Counted from the stretch's first letter, positions 1 through 6,452 are shown. The stretch is 6,592 bases of DNA from an uncultured Lachnospiraceae bacterium (GCA_910578825.1 CAJTSB010000064.1:1-6592), one strand, 5' to 3'. Program-made: numbers and translations. The notes: generated from the sequence alone by a model not told the origin.

Positions 1-97
1 TGACTAATTTTGTTTTTGTTCTGCAAATTTTTCAGAGCTTGCCATATTTTGATAACAAATGTTCTTATTTCATAGTAAACCCTTAAATATCGCAATC

Positions 98-126
98 TTG
101 ACTATTTTTATAGAAAATTCTATAAT
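98..126 (+). promoter_or_regulatory. Sigma-A type promoter of larBC
   Basis: A -35 box TTGACT (98-103) and a perfect -10 box TATAAT (121-126) are separated by 17 bp, the optimal spacing. Transcription would begin near 133, giving a leader of about 35 nt before larB. No other equally good promoter lies between here and larC, so both genes probably share this one. Confidence 0.75.
108..125. promoter_or_regulatory. 18-bp palindrome over the larBC -10 box, candidate operator
   Basis: The sequence TTATAGAAAATTCTATAA has perfect 8-bp arms (108-115 and 118-125) around a 2-bp centre. It covers part of the promoter spacer and almost all of the -10 box, where a bound dimeric protein would block RNA polymerase. 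The regulator is unknown. In L. plantarum the Crp/Fnr-type activator LarR binds a palindrome near lar genes, but a site placed over the -10 suits a repressor better. The AT-rich palindrome could also be coincidental. Confidence 0.4.
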
Positions 127-168
127 GTTTCCTATCAGCAACGCATTTTTTTCAGAAAAGAGGTTATG

Positions 169-930
169 ATGGAATCACAGCATATATTATCTGTTCTGCA
201 ACAGATAGAAGATGGCACGCTCGATGCACAAACCGCGTACGAACAATTGAAAATCAGCCCTTTCGAAGACCTCGGTTACGCCAAAGTTGACCACCACAGA
301 GGCATCCGACAAGGTGTACAGGAAGTCATCTATGGCGCCGGTAAGACGGCAGAACAACTGGAGGGAATCATCCAATCCATGCTTTCCCGCCAGGCCACGA
401 ACATTCTGATTACCAGACTTTCACAGGAAAACGCCGCTCATCTCGCAGAACGTTTTTCCATCACCTACGATAAACTTTCCCGCATCGGAATTATAGAACG
501 ACGAGAAAAACTCACTGCTTCCGGGACCATTGTCATTGCCACCGGAGGCACCAGCGATATTCCGATTGCAGAAGAGGCCGCTCTGACCGCAGAAGTTTTG
601 GGAAATAAGGTAAATCGATTATATGACGTAGGTGTTGCCGGCATCCACAGGCTGCTCTCCCATGTGGAAATACTCTCTCAGGCAACCGTCATTGTCGCCG
701 TTGCCGGCATGGAGGGCGCGCTCGCCAGTGTAATCGGGGGGCTTTGTGACTGTCCGGTAATCGCAGTTCCTACCAGCGTCGGTTACGGCGCAAATTTCCA
801 GGGTCTTTCCGCCCTGCTCTCTATGCTGAACTCCTGTGCCAGCGGCGTCAGCGTAGTAAATATTGATAACGGTTTCGGCGCTGGTTATCTTGCCAGCATG
901 ATTAATCATATAGGAGGTAATGAACGATGA
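169..930 (+). CDS. larB: LarB, pyridinium-3,5-biscarboxylic acid mononucleotide synthase (NPN cofactor biosynthesis)
   Basis: LarB carboxylates C5 of the pyridinium ring of nicotinic acid adenine dinucleotide and hydrolyses its phosphoanhydride, releasing AMP and pyridinium-3,5-biscarboxylic acid mononucleotide. This is the first step towards the nickel-pincer nucleotide cofactor and is cytoplasmic. The 253-residue product has the family's usual length. Visible signatures, numbered from the 169 start, are D41-H-H-R-G-I-R-Q-G followed by the YGAGKT loop (K59), ATGGTSD (124-130), DVGVAGIHR (153-161), GMEGALASVIGGL (180-192), PTSVGYGA (201-208) and NIDNGFGAG (231-239) of the PurE-like C-terminal domain. 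Cys223 in NSCA aligns by context with the cysteine reported to form a covalent adduct with the substrate ring. Tandem ATGs occur at 166 and 169. I prefer 169 because the AAAAGAGG site ends 5 nt before it but only 2 nt before 166. The stop overlaps the larC start by 4 bp, implying translational coupling. Confidence 0.95.
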   Translation: MESQHILSVLQQIEDGTLDAQTAYEQLKISPFEDLGYAKVDHHRGIRQGVQEVIYGAGKTAEQLEGIIQSMLSRQATNILITRLSQENAAHLAERFSITYDKLSRIGIIERREKLTASGTIVIATGGTSDIPIAEEAALTAEVLGNKVNRLYDVGVAGIHRLLSHVEILSQATVIVAVAGMEGALASVIGGLCDCPVIAVPTSVGYGANFQGLSALLSMLNSCASGVSVVNIDNGFGAGYLASMINHIGGNER

Positions 931-2282
931 GAACACTATATCTTGAATGCAACATGGGCGTTTCCGGAGATATGCTGATGGGCGCGCTCTACGAACTTTT
1001 ATCCGATTCGGAAAAAGACATCTTTTTAAAAACCATGAACAGCCTGTTTCCGGAAGATATTATGTTACAGACATCATCTTCCGAGAAATGCGGCATCTGG
1101 GGGACAAAAATGAACGTTGTAATCCTCGGACAGGAGGAATCTTCCCAGGACGCCCAAAAACACTGCCACGTGCAACAAGATACAACGGAATATACGCACG
1201 AACACACAGAACATCACCATATCCACACCAGCTACCCGCAAATGCTCGCGCAGATTGACTGCCTGCCGGTTTCCGCTGCCGTAAAAGAAGACGCCAAGGC
1301 AGTGTATACACTCATCGGCAATGCGGAAAGTATTGCGCACCATACGGACATTTCCCAGATTCACTTTCATGAAGTAGGTACGTTAGACGCCGTGATGGAC
1401 GTTGTCGGCTGTTGCCTGTTGTTGGAAATCCTGGATCCGGAACAGATTCTTGCCTCTCCCATCCATGTGGGAAGCGGCAACGTGTGCTGTGCCCATGGAA
1501 TTCTTCCGGTTCCGGCTCCTGCGACTGCCGAAATCTTAAAAGACGTACCCATTTACGGCGGAACTATAGAGGGCGAATTATGTACCCCTACCGGAGCGGC
1601 ATTGTTAAAACATTTTGTCAGCCAATTTACCACCATGCCCCCGATGTCCGTGGAACGTACCGGATACGGCATGGGAACCAAAGATTTTGCCAACGCCAAC
1701 TGTCTGCGGGCATTTTGGGGCTGCCTGAGCATCCTTCCGGTTCCATCCTCCAGGCAATTGCCGGATTCCCCGGGATTTGCAGGTCTGCAGGACAACCACG
1801 AGCAGGAGACGCATCCAGATTACTATACCGAAAAATTTCATAGTCTGGATCAGATTCTGGAGCTTTCCTGCAATCTGGACGATATGACGCCGGAGGCTGT
1901 CTCTTATGCCGCAAATCTCCTTCGTGAGGCCGGTGCATTGGATGTATTTACCACGCCCATCTATATGAAAAAGGATCGGCCCGGCATACTGTTGACCGTG
2001 CTTTGCAATGTCTCAGAGGAAAGCCGTTTCAGTCGTCTGATCCTGACCCATACCGCGACCCGCGGCATCCGTGTCCAGCCCTGTTACCGCCGGACATTAG
2101 ACGCACAGTTTCGCAAAATTTCCACCGTCTATGGAGATATCACCATTAAAATCAGCACGGGCTACGGCATCCACAAATTCAAACCGGAATACGAGGACGT
2201 CGCCAAGGCGGCAAAACAGTGCAAGGTTCCTTTCCAGAACGTGTATATGGCGGCTGTGGAGGCTTTTGAGAAGACTTTATAG
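927..2282 (+). CDS. larC: LarC, nickel insertion cyclometallase for the NPN cofactor, full-length single frame
   Basis: LarC uses CTP to insert Ni(II) into pyridinium-3,5-bisthiocarboxylic acid mononucleotide, forming the nickel-carbon and nickel-sulfur bonds of the cofactor used by LarA-type racemases and epimerases. The 451-residue product shows family landmarks in order: N-terminal MGVSGDM (10-16), a His-rich stretch with eight His between 79 and 100, HFHEVGTLDA (146-155), PTGAALL (221-227), RTGYGMGTKDF (244-254), a variable linker (about 270-308), then the C-terminal domain with LDDMTPE (317-323), KKDRPG (348-353) and KFKPEYEDV (417-425). In L. plantarum these two halves are separate frames, larC1 and larC2, joined by ribosomal frameshifting; here they are continuous. 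The site AGGAGGT (912-918) lies 8 nt before the ATG inside the end of larB, and start and stop overlap as ATGA. The His-rich segment is usual in the family and is presumed to handle nickel. No larE or larA is adjacent. Confidence 0.95.
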   Translation: MRTLYLECNMGVSGDMLMGALYELLSDSEKDIFLKTMNSLFPEDIMLQTSSSEKCGIWGTKMNVVILGQEESSQDAQKHCHVQQDTTEYTHEHTEHHHIHTSYPQMLAQIDCLPVSAAVKEDAKAVYTLIGNAESIAHHTDISQIHFHEVGTLDAVMDVVGCCLLLEILDPEQILASPIHVGSGNVCCAHGILPVPAPATAEILKDVPIYGGTIEGELCTPTGAALLKHFVSQFTTMPPMSVERTGYGMGTKDFANANCLRAFWGCLSILPVPSSRQLPDSPGFAGLQDNHEQETHPDYYTEKFHSLDQILELSCNLDDMTPEAVSYAANLLREAGALDVFTTPIYMKKDRPGILLTVLCNVSEESRFSRLILTHTATRGIRVQPCYRRTLDAQFRKISTVYGDITIKISTGYGIHKFKPEYEDVAKAAKQCKVPFQNVYMAAVEAFEKTL

Positions 2283-2342
2283 CAGTTTTTCGGATGAAGT
2301 AATTTAAACCAACTTTAAAACTGGAAATTTTTTATGAATATA

Positions 2343-2371
2343 TTGTAAATTAGTATTTCATATACTATAAC
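2343..2371 (+). promoter_or_regulatory. Possible promoter in the larC 3' intergenic region
   Basis: TTGTAA (2343-2348) and TATAAC (2366-2371) are spaced by 17 bp. The only thing downstream before the 2417-2454 terminator is about 40 nt with no usable reading frame: its ATGs meet stops within a few codons. If active, it would make an RNA of roughly 75-80 nt ending in the terminator hairpin. Matches to such boxes are common by chance in AT-rich DNA. Confidence 0.25.
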
Positions 2372-2416
2372 GCAAGTAGGCAAATGAGTTGAGCATATAA
2401 TCTATGTTCACAAATT

Positions 2417-2454
2417 GAAGTTCCCCAGAGTGGCTACTCTGGGGAACTTCTTTT
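2417..2454 (+). terminator. Strong intrinsic terminator downstream of larC
   Basis: The arms GAAGTTCCCCAGAGT (2417-2431) and ACTCTGGGGAACTTC (2436-2450) form a perfect 15-bp stem with a GGCT loop, followed by TTTT on the + strand. It lies 134 nt past the larC stop. On the - strand the stem is followed only by AATTTG, so ending the convergent Uma2 transcript here is less certain, although so stable a stem may act in both directions. Confidence 0.85.
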
Positions 2455-2565
2455 CCTAAATTACGGCAGGAAAACCGAGGCTAGTTGTTGTCGTTCTTTC
2501 CATACTAACCATTTACATACATAGTAGGCAACTATGACAATATAAAAATTATACCATAAATTAAG

Positions 2566-3114
2566 TTACATATCCAGCCCATCCAGGCGAATTGAGAATC
2601 CCTCATATATATTTACCGGAACATCATCAGAAAACGTATAGTTCATGGCATTGTCATGCTGGAAATCATAAACCGTCACCAGATTCCTCTCATTGTCCAC
2701 AACCCAATATTCGCGCACTCCTGCCGAGCGGTACTTAAACAATTTCTTATAATAATCCATGGTTCGGCTGCCTGGAGATACCACCTCAATAATCCAGTCA
2801 GGCGCACCGCTACATCCCCTGTCATTCAGCTTATCCTTATCACAAATAACACTGATATCCGGCTCTACATAATTCCTGTTATTTTTATTTAAAAAAACGG
2901 CGAATGGGGCAATATAAATTTGACAGGAACCTTTTTGAAATTTAATATATTGTCGAATAGCTGCATACAATCCCCCTACAATTTCCTGATGTTTCCTGCT
3001 CGGCGGCGCCATATTGTATATCTGTCCATCAATCAGCTCTGCCCGCTGTCCATCAGGCAGGGCATAAATATCATCAACTGTATATAACTTTTCCTGTGCC
3101 AATGCCTGTGCCAT
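2566..3114 (-). CDS. Uma2 family protein (DUF820), putative PD-(D/E)XK restriction endonuclease-like nuclease
   Basis: The 182-residue product is a complete Uma2-type protein, a family with the PD-(D/E)XK nuclease fold that is widespread in bacteria and often in many copies. Its substrate and biological role are not established. Recognisable parts are the N-terminal YTVDDIYALPDGQRAELIDG (11-30) with E26, a central helix around 41-60, the EPDISVI strand (84-90) with candidate metal ligand D86, DWIIEVVSP (106-114) with E110, the D120..K123/K124 segment, and GVREYWVVD (132-140). The acidic residues expected of an active nuclease are therefore retained. It has its own promoter and a strong AGGAGGT site (+ strand 3121-3127) 6 nt before the ATG, so it is probably expressed alone. 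It converges on larBC. No partner toxin, antitoxin, methylase or transposase is beside it. Confidence 0.88.
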   Translation of the reverse strand: MAQALAQEKLYTVDDIYALPDGQRAELIDGQIYNMAPPSRKHQEIVGGLYAAIRQYIKFQKGSCQIYIAPFAVFLNKNNRNYVEPDISVICDKDKLNDRGCSGAPDWIIEVVSPGSRTMDYYKKLFKYRSAGVREYWVVDNERNLVTVYDFQHDNAMNYTFSDDVPVNIYEGFSIRLDGLDM

Positions 3115-3173
3115 AAAAACACCTCCTAGTATGTTAATTCTATATTTATTGCAACTATGTCATCCCTGTCTAT

Positions 3174-3202
3174 ATTATATGGATATTGATATCCTTTTTC
3201 AA
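3174..3202 (-). promoter_or_regulatory. Sigma-A type promoter of the Uma2 gene
   Basis: Read on the - strand, the -35 box TTGAAA (3197-3202) and a perfect TATAAT -10 box (3174-3179) are 17 bp apart. The start would fall near 3167, leaving a leader of about 50 nt before the ATG. The promoter lies downstream of the surface-protein terminator, so the two - strand genes should be separate transcription units. Confidence 0.7.
3181..3194. promoter_or_regulatory. Palindrome in the Uma2 promoter spacer, candidate operator
   Basis: GGATATTGATATCC has perfect 6-bp arms (3181-3186 and 3189-3194) around a 2-bp centre and sits wholly between the -35 and -10 boxes. That is a typical position for repression. 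No regulator gene is next to it, and Uma2 proteins are not known to me to be autoregulators, so the binding partner is open. Confidence 0.35.
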
Positions 3203-3224
3203 TATAATTTTCACTACAAAACAC

Positions 3225-3252
3225 AACCCCCAGAGCCGCAGCTTTGGGGATT
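3225..3252 (-). terminator. Intrinsic terminator of the surface-protein gene
   Basis: The hairpin starts 10 nt after the stop codon. On the - strand AATCCCCAAAGC pairs with GCTCTGGGGGTT around a TGCG loop, with one mismatch and one G-T wobble, and is followed by the T-rich GTGTTTTG. The + strand side is followed by TTTCTCTTTCTTTT, so it could also stop antisense transcription entering the gene from downstream. Confidence 0.7.
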
Positions 3253-3262
3253 TCTCTTTCTT

Positions 3263-6200
3263 TTATTTTTTTCGCCTCTTTCTCCATAGGAAAAACACAA
3301 ACAGCCCGGCAATTGCCAATATCAGAAGAATATGCCATCCTGCAAAACCTTTCTTCTCCGTTTTCACGTTGGATGCAGATTTCGAATCTGTTCCGGCATC
3401 AGACCCGTCGCTGGTCTGCGCAGCCGTATCCGCTGTTTCCTTCGGTACTGAATTATGCGATATGCTGCTGTCCGACGATTCCTCCGGCACAGGATTTTGG
3501 AGTGCATTGCTGCCTGAACTTTCTTCCCCTGATACAGTTTTTTCAGTAGATTTGCTCATCAGCAATTGCCCGCCCTGCGCCTGTGCCAAACTGCCCGATA
3601 AATATTCCACGATCGGATTCGGATTCTGCTGCGTATTGCCTCCCGGTTTCTGTGGCTTGCTGCCTCCTGGTTTCTGTGGCTTGCTGCCTCCTGGTTTCTG
3701 ATTACCGGGGGACGGTTTTTGGGGTTTCTGATCTGTGGGCGGATTCTCTTCTCCATTACTTTCTTCTTTCTTTACAGTAAGGCTCACCTCCACTTTCCCT
3801 ATGGTATACGCAAGGCTTACTGTATGGCTGCCCACGGAAAGCTGGTTAAGGTATGATCCAAAAAACGTAAGAATCGTTGATCCTTCCTGTAAGGTATAAT
3901 TGGAAACAGCCACATCCACACCATCCATGGTTACGCCTTTGAATTCCGACAGGACTCCTGTACATTTGATGACAACACAGTCGTCCTTGCCGATGGTATA
4001 TGTGCAATCGGTAGCAGAATCTATAATTTCTGCCTCCTTGCTTATCTCCATCTGTATCCGGTACTGCTCGTAATTATCTGTATCCTCATACACAGCCTCG
4101 GTCACAAGGACGCCTCCCGGAATCAGTTTTGCATCCGGCGTTTTCCATGACCAGCCCTCCGGCAACAAAACGTCTCCGACCTTTTCCATCTCATTTGAGG
4201 CCTTGATTTTAGTTTGCTCTTTGGTTGGCGTATTTTCCGGCTTGCTGATTTTTGCAACGGAAATATCAATCCAGATTCCTTCTCTTACATAGTATTCCGT
4301 CTGTTCCGCCGAAACATAGACACGCGCCTCTCCCGCCTTTAATATTGTGACTCTTCCGTCTGCTCCGAGGGACACCACGTCTTCTCCACGGATTAGCTGA
4401 TAACGCAGCTCTCCATCGCCTTTTTGTGTCACATCCAGATAAAAAGGCCTGTCTCCATACGTTTTTTCCCACTTTTCACTGCCCGTGACCTGAGGGGAAA
4501 ATCCCCTTACACTAAATTTAGCAGGATATATCGTAGTTCCACCCTCATAATTTACAGTATCTGCGATTACTGCAATCATCTCATAATCTCCCGGCTTTAA
4601 TGTCTCAGGCCCGATATCCTTCCACTCACGGTAATCCTGCTCACTATCCGCCTTCCGGTATTTACAGACAACATGCCCGCCTCCGTTATAACGCAGCAAT
4701 TGCGGCTCTGGAACATTACCTGCGTACTGATAATCGTCCATTTGAACCTTGTATGCATTTGTAAATGCAATCCGACGGATCGTTACCGTCGTTTCTGGTT
4801 GTTTCAGCCTGTAGTTGCCGCTGTCTGCGCCAATAAGCTTAAATCCGCTGAAGGTGACTGGTTTATCTGTCCCCGTGTCGGCATTTTCCATAAATGCCCT
4901 GACTTCTGACAAATCCATTTCAACATCATCTGTAGTGATTTTTCCTGCCAATACCCAATGGTTCTTATCCGTGACAGTCGTTTCATCCAGCGGAACCTCC
5001 CTGCTGCCATTGTAATAATAGGATTGCAGGACAATATTTCCCACTTCAATTTCCCGGGGAATAATTTCGCCATCCGTGAGAGCAAACTCATCCGGTGCAA
5101 GATAATTTCCAGCGTCTTTCCCTGACATCCGATAGGATACGGTAATGGTTTTATCCGTGCCTGCATGTTTATTATCATATTTCGCCGTTGCGGATAAATT
5201 TACCTCGTCCCCTTCCACAAGGTTTGTAGCAGTGGCCTGCGGACTTTCCACATTGGGCCAGCCGTCATAGACCTTGCTCTTTATCACCTGGACGTCCGCC
5301 TCCAGCTTTTTCGGCGTAATCTCAAACGCCTGCATCCAGGTTTCATTTTGGTAATGCTCCGTATCCTGCGGGATGAGCCTTACCATACAGCTATAATTTC
5401 CGGCGTCCTTAGGCGCGCCGTCCATCCTATTGTCCCATTGGTCAAAATAATAAAGATACTCCACTTCGGCAACCTGCGGATAATCGCCTTCCAAAAGCGG
5501 CTGTTTTGCGACGCCGTCATAGGCAAATTCCGTTACCATTCTCTCCTGGAAATAATCTCTGTCAAGCCGTGCTTTGATAATTTGATATTTAAATTCCTTT
5601 TCCCCTTCCACGTTGGGACCTTTCGCCACGGCTTTCACGTATGCCGCACCTACCTGCGTACAGTTCTTTCCCTCAACAAACACCAAATCATAGCTATCCT
5701 CCGGCAGCCGGTATTCGCTGTTTGCCACATACGGCTCTCCCGGCAATACCGGCTCTCCCGTCCACTGCGGCTGGCCTGGAGCTCCACCATACAGTCCCAG
5801 AATTGCATAAGTCAAATTCAATTTGCGAATCGTAAAGGAAAACGTATCCTTTGCCATCTCCGCGATTCCTGCCAGACTGTCATCCAGAATAATTTTCGCA
5901 GTATATTTGCCCGCATTCTCAGGACTTCCGTCAAGGACAGTCCCATCCTCACAAATCCATTGGATCGCATAATTATCCCCTATCAGTTCATTAGCCAAAT
6001 CTCCCTTATACTGCACATAAAAATCAATCCTGGTACGCATATACGCGTCCGATAAATCCAAAACAGGCGTCCAGCCCGCCCCGCTCACGCGGCTATGCAC
6101 GTTAAGCTGCACAACCTCACTGCGGGGCGAGCGGGCATAACTCCCATTGTCCGGGGTCACATCCATAGTCCCACTGCTTTCTGGCTCCGCCTGCTGTGCA

Positions 6201-6304
6201 GCCATTGCCACGGCCGGAGCCAGACAAAAACTGCCAACTGTTATCACAGCCATAAAGGCTGCAAGCGCTTTTTTCCATTTTTTTATTCCTGTCAGAATCT
6301 TCAA
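3263..6304 (-). CDS. Large secreted, membrane-anchored multi-domain surface protein with Ig-like (YDG/MBG and X2-like) modules
   Basis: The 1013-residue product has a Sec signal peptide (basic MKILTGIKKWKK, hydrophobic 13-33, likely cleavage near AMA-A at 35/36). About nine beta-rich modules of 70-100 residues follow: roughly 65-163, 164-245, 246-332, 333-417, 418-512, 513-600, 602-686, 690-760 and 761-846. Module 333-417 is a good YDG domain (VYDG at 345-348, DAGNYLA at 397-403), and 418-512 resembles it (GADSGNY at 492-498). Module 761-846 resembles X2-like carbohydrate-binding Ig domains (SNYTLQEGSTILTFFGSYLNQL at 801-822, split here only by position). A Pro/Gly/Lys stretch with QKPGGSKP repeats (850-897), a Ser/Thr-rich stalk (898-984), a hydrophobic helix (about 989-1007) and the basic tail WRKRRKK end the protein. 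No LPXTG-like motif precedes the helix. The start is TTG, since an in-frame TGA lies 18 nt upstream; AGGAG sits 10 nt before it. The likely role is cell-surface adhesion or scaffolding. I see no catalytic domain. Ligand unknown. Confidence 0.88.
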   Translation of the reverse strand: MKILTGIKKWKKALAAFMAVITVGSFCLAPAVAMAAQQAEPESSGTMDVTPDNGSYARSPRSEVVQLNVHSRVSGAGWTPVLDLSDAYMRTRIDFYVQYKGDLANELIGDNYAIQWICEDGTVLDGSPENAGKYTAKIILDDSLAGIAEMAKDTFSFTIRKLNLTYAILGLYGGAPGQPQWTGEPVLPGEPYVANSEYRLPEDSYDLVFVEGKNCTQVGAAYVKAVAKGPNVEGEKEFKYQIIKARLDRDYFQERMVTEFAYDGVAKQPLLEGDYPQVAEVEYLYYFDQWDNRMDGAPKDAGNYSCMVRLIPQDTEHYQNETWMQAFEITPKKLEADVQVIKSKVYDGWPNVESPQATATNLVEGDEVNLSATAKYDNKHAGTDKTITVSYRMSGKDAGNYLAPDEFALTDGEIIPREIEVGNIVLQSYYYNGSREVPLDETTVTDKNHWVLAGKITTDDVEMDLSEVRAFMENADTGTDKPVTFSGFKLIGADSGNYRLKQPETTVTIRRIAFTNAYKVQMDDYQYAGNVPEPQLLRYNGGGHVVCKYRKADSEQDYREWKDIGPETLKPGDYEMIAVIADTVNYEGGTTIYPAKFSVRGFSPQVTGSEKWEKTYGDRPFYLDVTQKGDGELRYQLIRGEDVVSLGADGRVTILKAGEARVYVSAEQTEYYVREGIWIDISVAKISKPENTPTKEQTKIKASNEMEKVGDVLLPEGWSWKTPDAKLIPGGVLVTEAVYEDTDNYEQYRIQMEISKEAEIIDSATDCTYTIGKDDCVVIKCTGVLSEFKGVTMDGVDVAVSNYTLQEGSTILTFFGSYLNQLSVGSHTVSLAYTIGKVEVSLTVKKEESNGEENPPTDQKPQKPSPGNQKPGGSKPQKPGGSKPQKPGGNTQQNPNPIVEYLSGSLAQAQGGQLLMSKSTEKTVSGEESSGSNALQNPVPEESSDSSISHNSVPKETADTAAQTSDGSDAGTDSKSASNVKTEKKGFAGWHILLILAIAGLFVFFLWRKRRKK
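3638..3700 (-). repeat. 24-bp tandem repeat encoding QKPGGSKP units
   Basis: A 24-bp unit begins at 3638, 3662 and 3686. The first two copies differ at a single base (3644 versus 3668) and the third is a 15-bp partial. It encodes the eight-residue QKPGGSKP repeat of the surface protein's cell-wall-spanning stretch. Because the unit is a multiple of three, gain or loss of copies would keep the reading frame. Confidence 0.9.
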
Positions 6305-6343
6305 AATACTTTCGCTCCTTTTTCACCTGTCTTATCAGGTTAC

Positions 6344-6371
6344 ATTTTACCAACTTACAATCATCTTTCAA
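6344..6371 (-). promoter_or_regulatory. Probable promoter of the surface-protein gene
   Basis: On the - strand, TTGAAA (6366-6371) and TAAAAT (6344-6349) are 16 bp apart. The start would be near 6337, about 32 nt before the TTG start codon. A small 5-bp inverted repeat (6325-6329 and 6336-6340) lies at the presumed start of the leader, just before the ribosome site; its role, if any, is unclear. Confidence 0.5.
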
Positions 6372-6377
6372 TATTCA

Positions 6378-6407
6378 AGGGATGAACCGCTCTTTTCAGG
6401 GATAAAC
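6378..6407. promoter_or_regulatory. Two 10-bp direct repeats 20 bp apart, candidate regulator sites
   Basis: AGGGATGAAC (6378-6387) and AGGGATAAAC (6398-6407) differ at one base and start exactly 20 bp apart, about two helical turns. The nearer copy is 6 bp upstream of the surface-gene -35 box, a position typical of response-regulator activators. The distal copy also opens a 5-bp palindrome, GGGAT-AAAC-ATCCC (6399-6412). The sites lie between two divergent promoters and could serve both. Confidence 0.35.
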
Positions 6408-6421
6408 ATCCCAAAAAGAAA

Positions 6422-6450
6422 TTGATATTCCCCCCTGTTTTGTTTATGAT
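6422..6450 (+). promoter_or_regulatory. Promoter reading into the right-hand repeat array
   Basis: TTGATA (6422-6427) and TATGAT (6445-6450), each one mismatch from consensus, are 17 bp apart. Transcription would begin near 6457, at the left edge of the first repeat and of its hairpin, rather than upstream of the repeat's Shine-Dalgarno look-alike at 6453-6457. Confidence 0.4.
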
Positions 6451-6452
6451 AG

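Noticed and set aside
2309..2335. A closer terminator for larC
   Set aside because: CCA...TGG with TTT/AAA inside, before a T run, leaves two mismatches and only a weak AT stem; the 2417-2454 hairpin is far more convincing.
2520..2553. Small hairpins (CATAGT/ACTATG and an AT-only TATAA/TTATA) after the Uma2 stop, and AGTAGGCAA shared by 2375-2383 and 2523-2531
   Set aside because: The stems are short, no T run follows on the - strand, and a 9-base match in AT-rich spacer can arise by chance.
2417..3252. A mobile element bounded by the two related hairpins containing CCCCAGAG (2417-2450 and 3225-3252) around the Uma2 gene
   Set aside because: The similarity is limited to the stem core typical of terminators; no target duplication, terminal repeats or transposase is visible.
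3126..3338. A 70-codon - strand open frame between the surface gene and Uma2
   Set aside because: It overlaps the surface-protein tail in another frame, runs through that gene's terminator and the Uma2 promoter, and resembles no protein I recognise.
3186..3701. A 171-codon + strand open frame ending in LPPGFCG repeats
   Set aside because: The repeats are the complement of the 24-bp units of the surface protein, it begins with TTG inside the Uma2 promoter, and it has no ribosome site.
5348..6055. A 235-codon + strand open frame opposite the surface-protein gene
   Set aside because: It begins with TTG, has no Shine-Dalgarno site, shows no recognisable domain and lies entirely antisense to a well-supported gene with a signal peptide and known modules.
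6117..6371. An 84-codon - strand open frame covering the surface-gene start in another frame
   Set aside because: It shares DNA with the signal peptide region, and only the alternative frame yields a sensible signal peptide followed by Ig modules.
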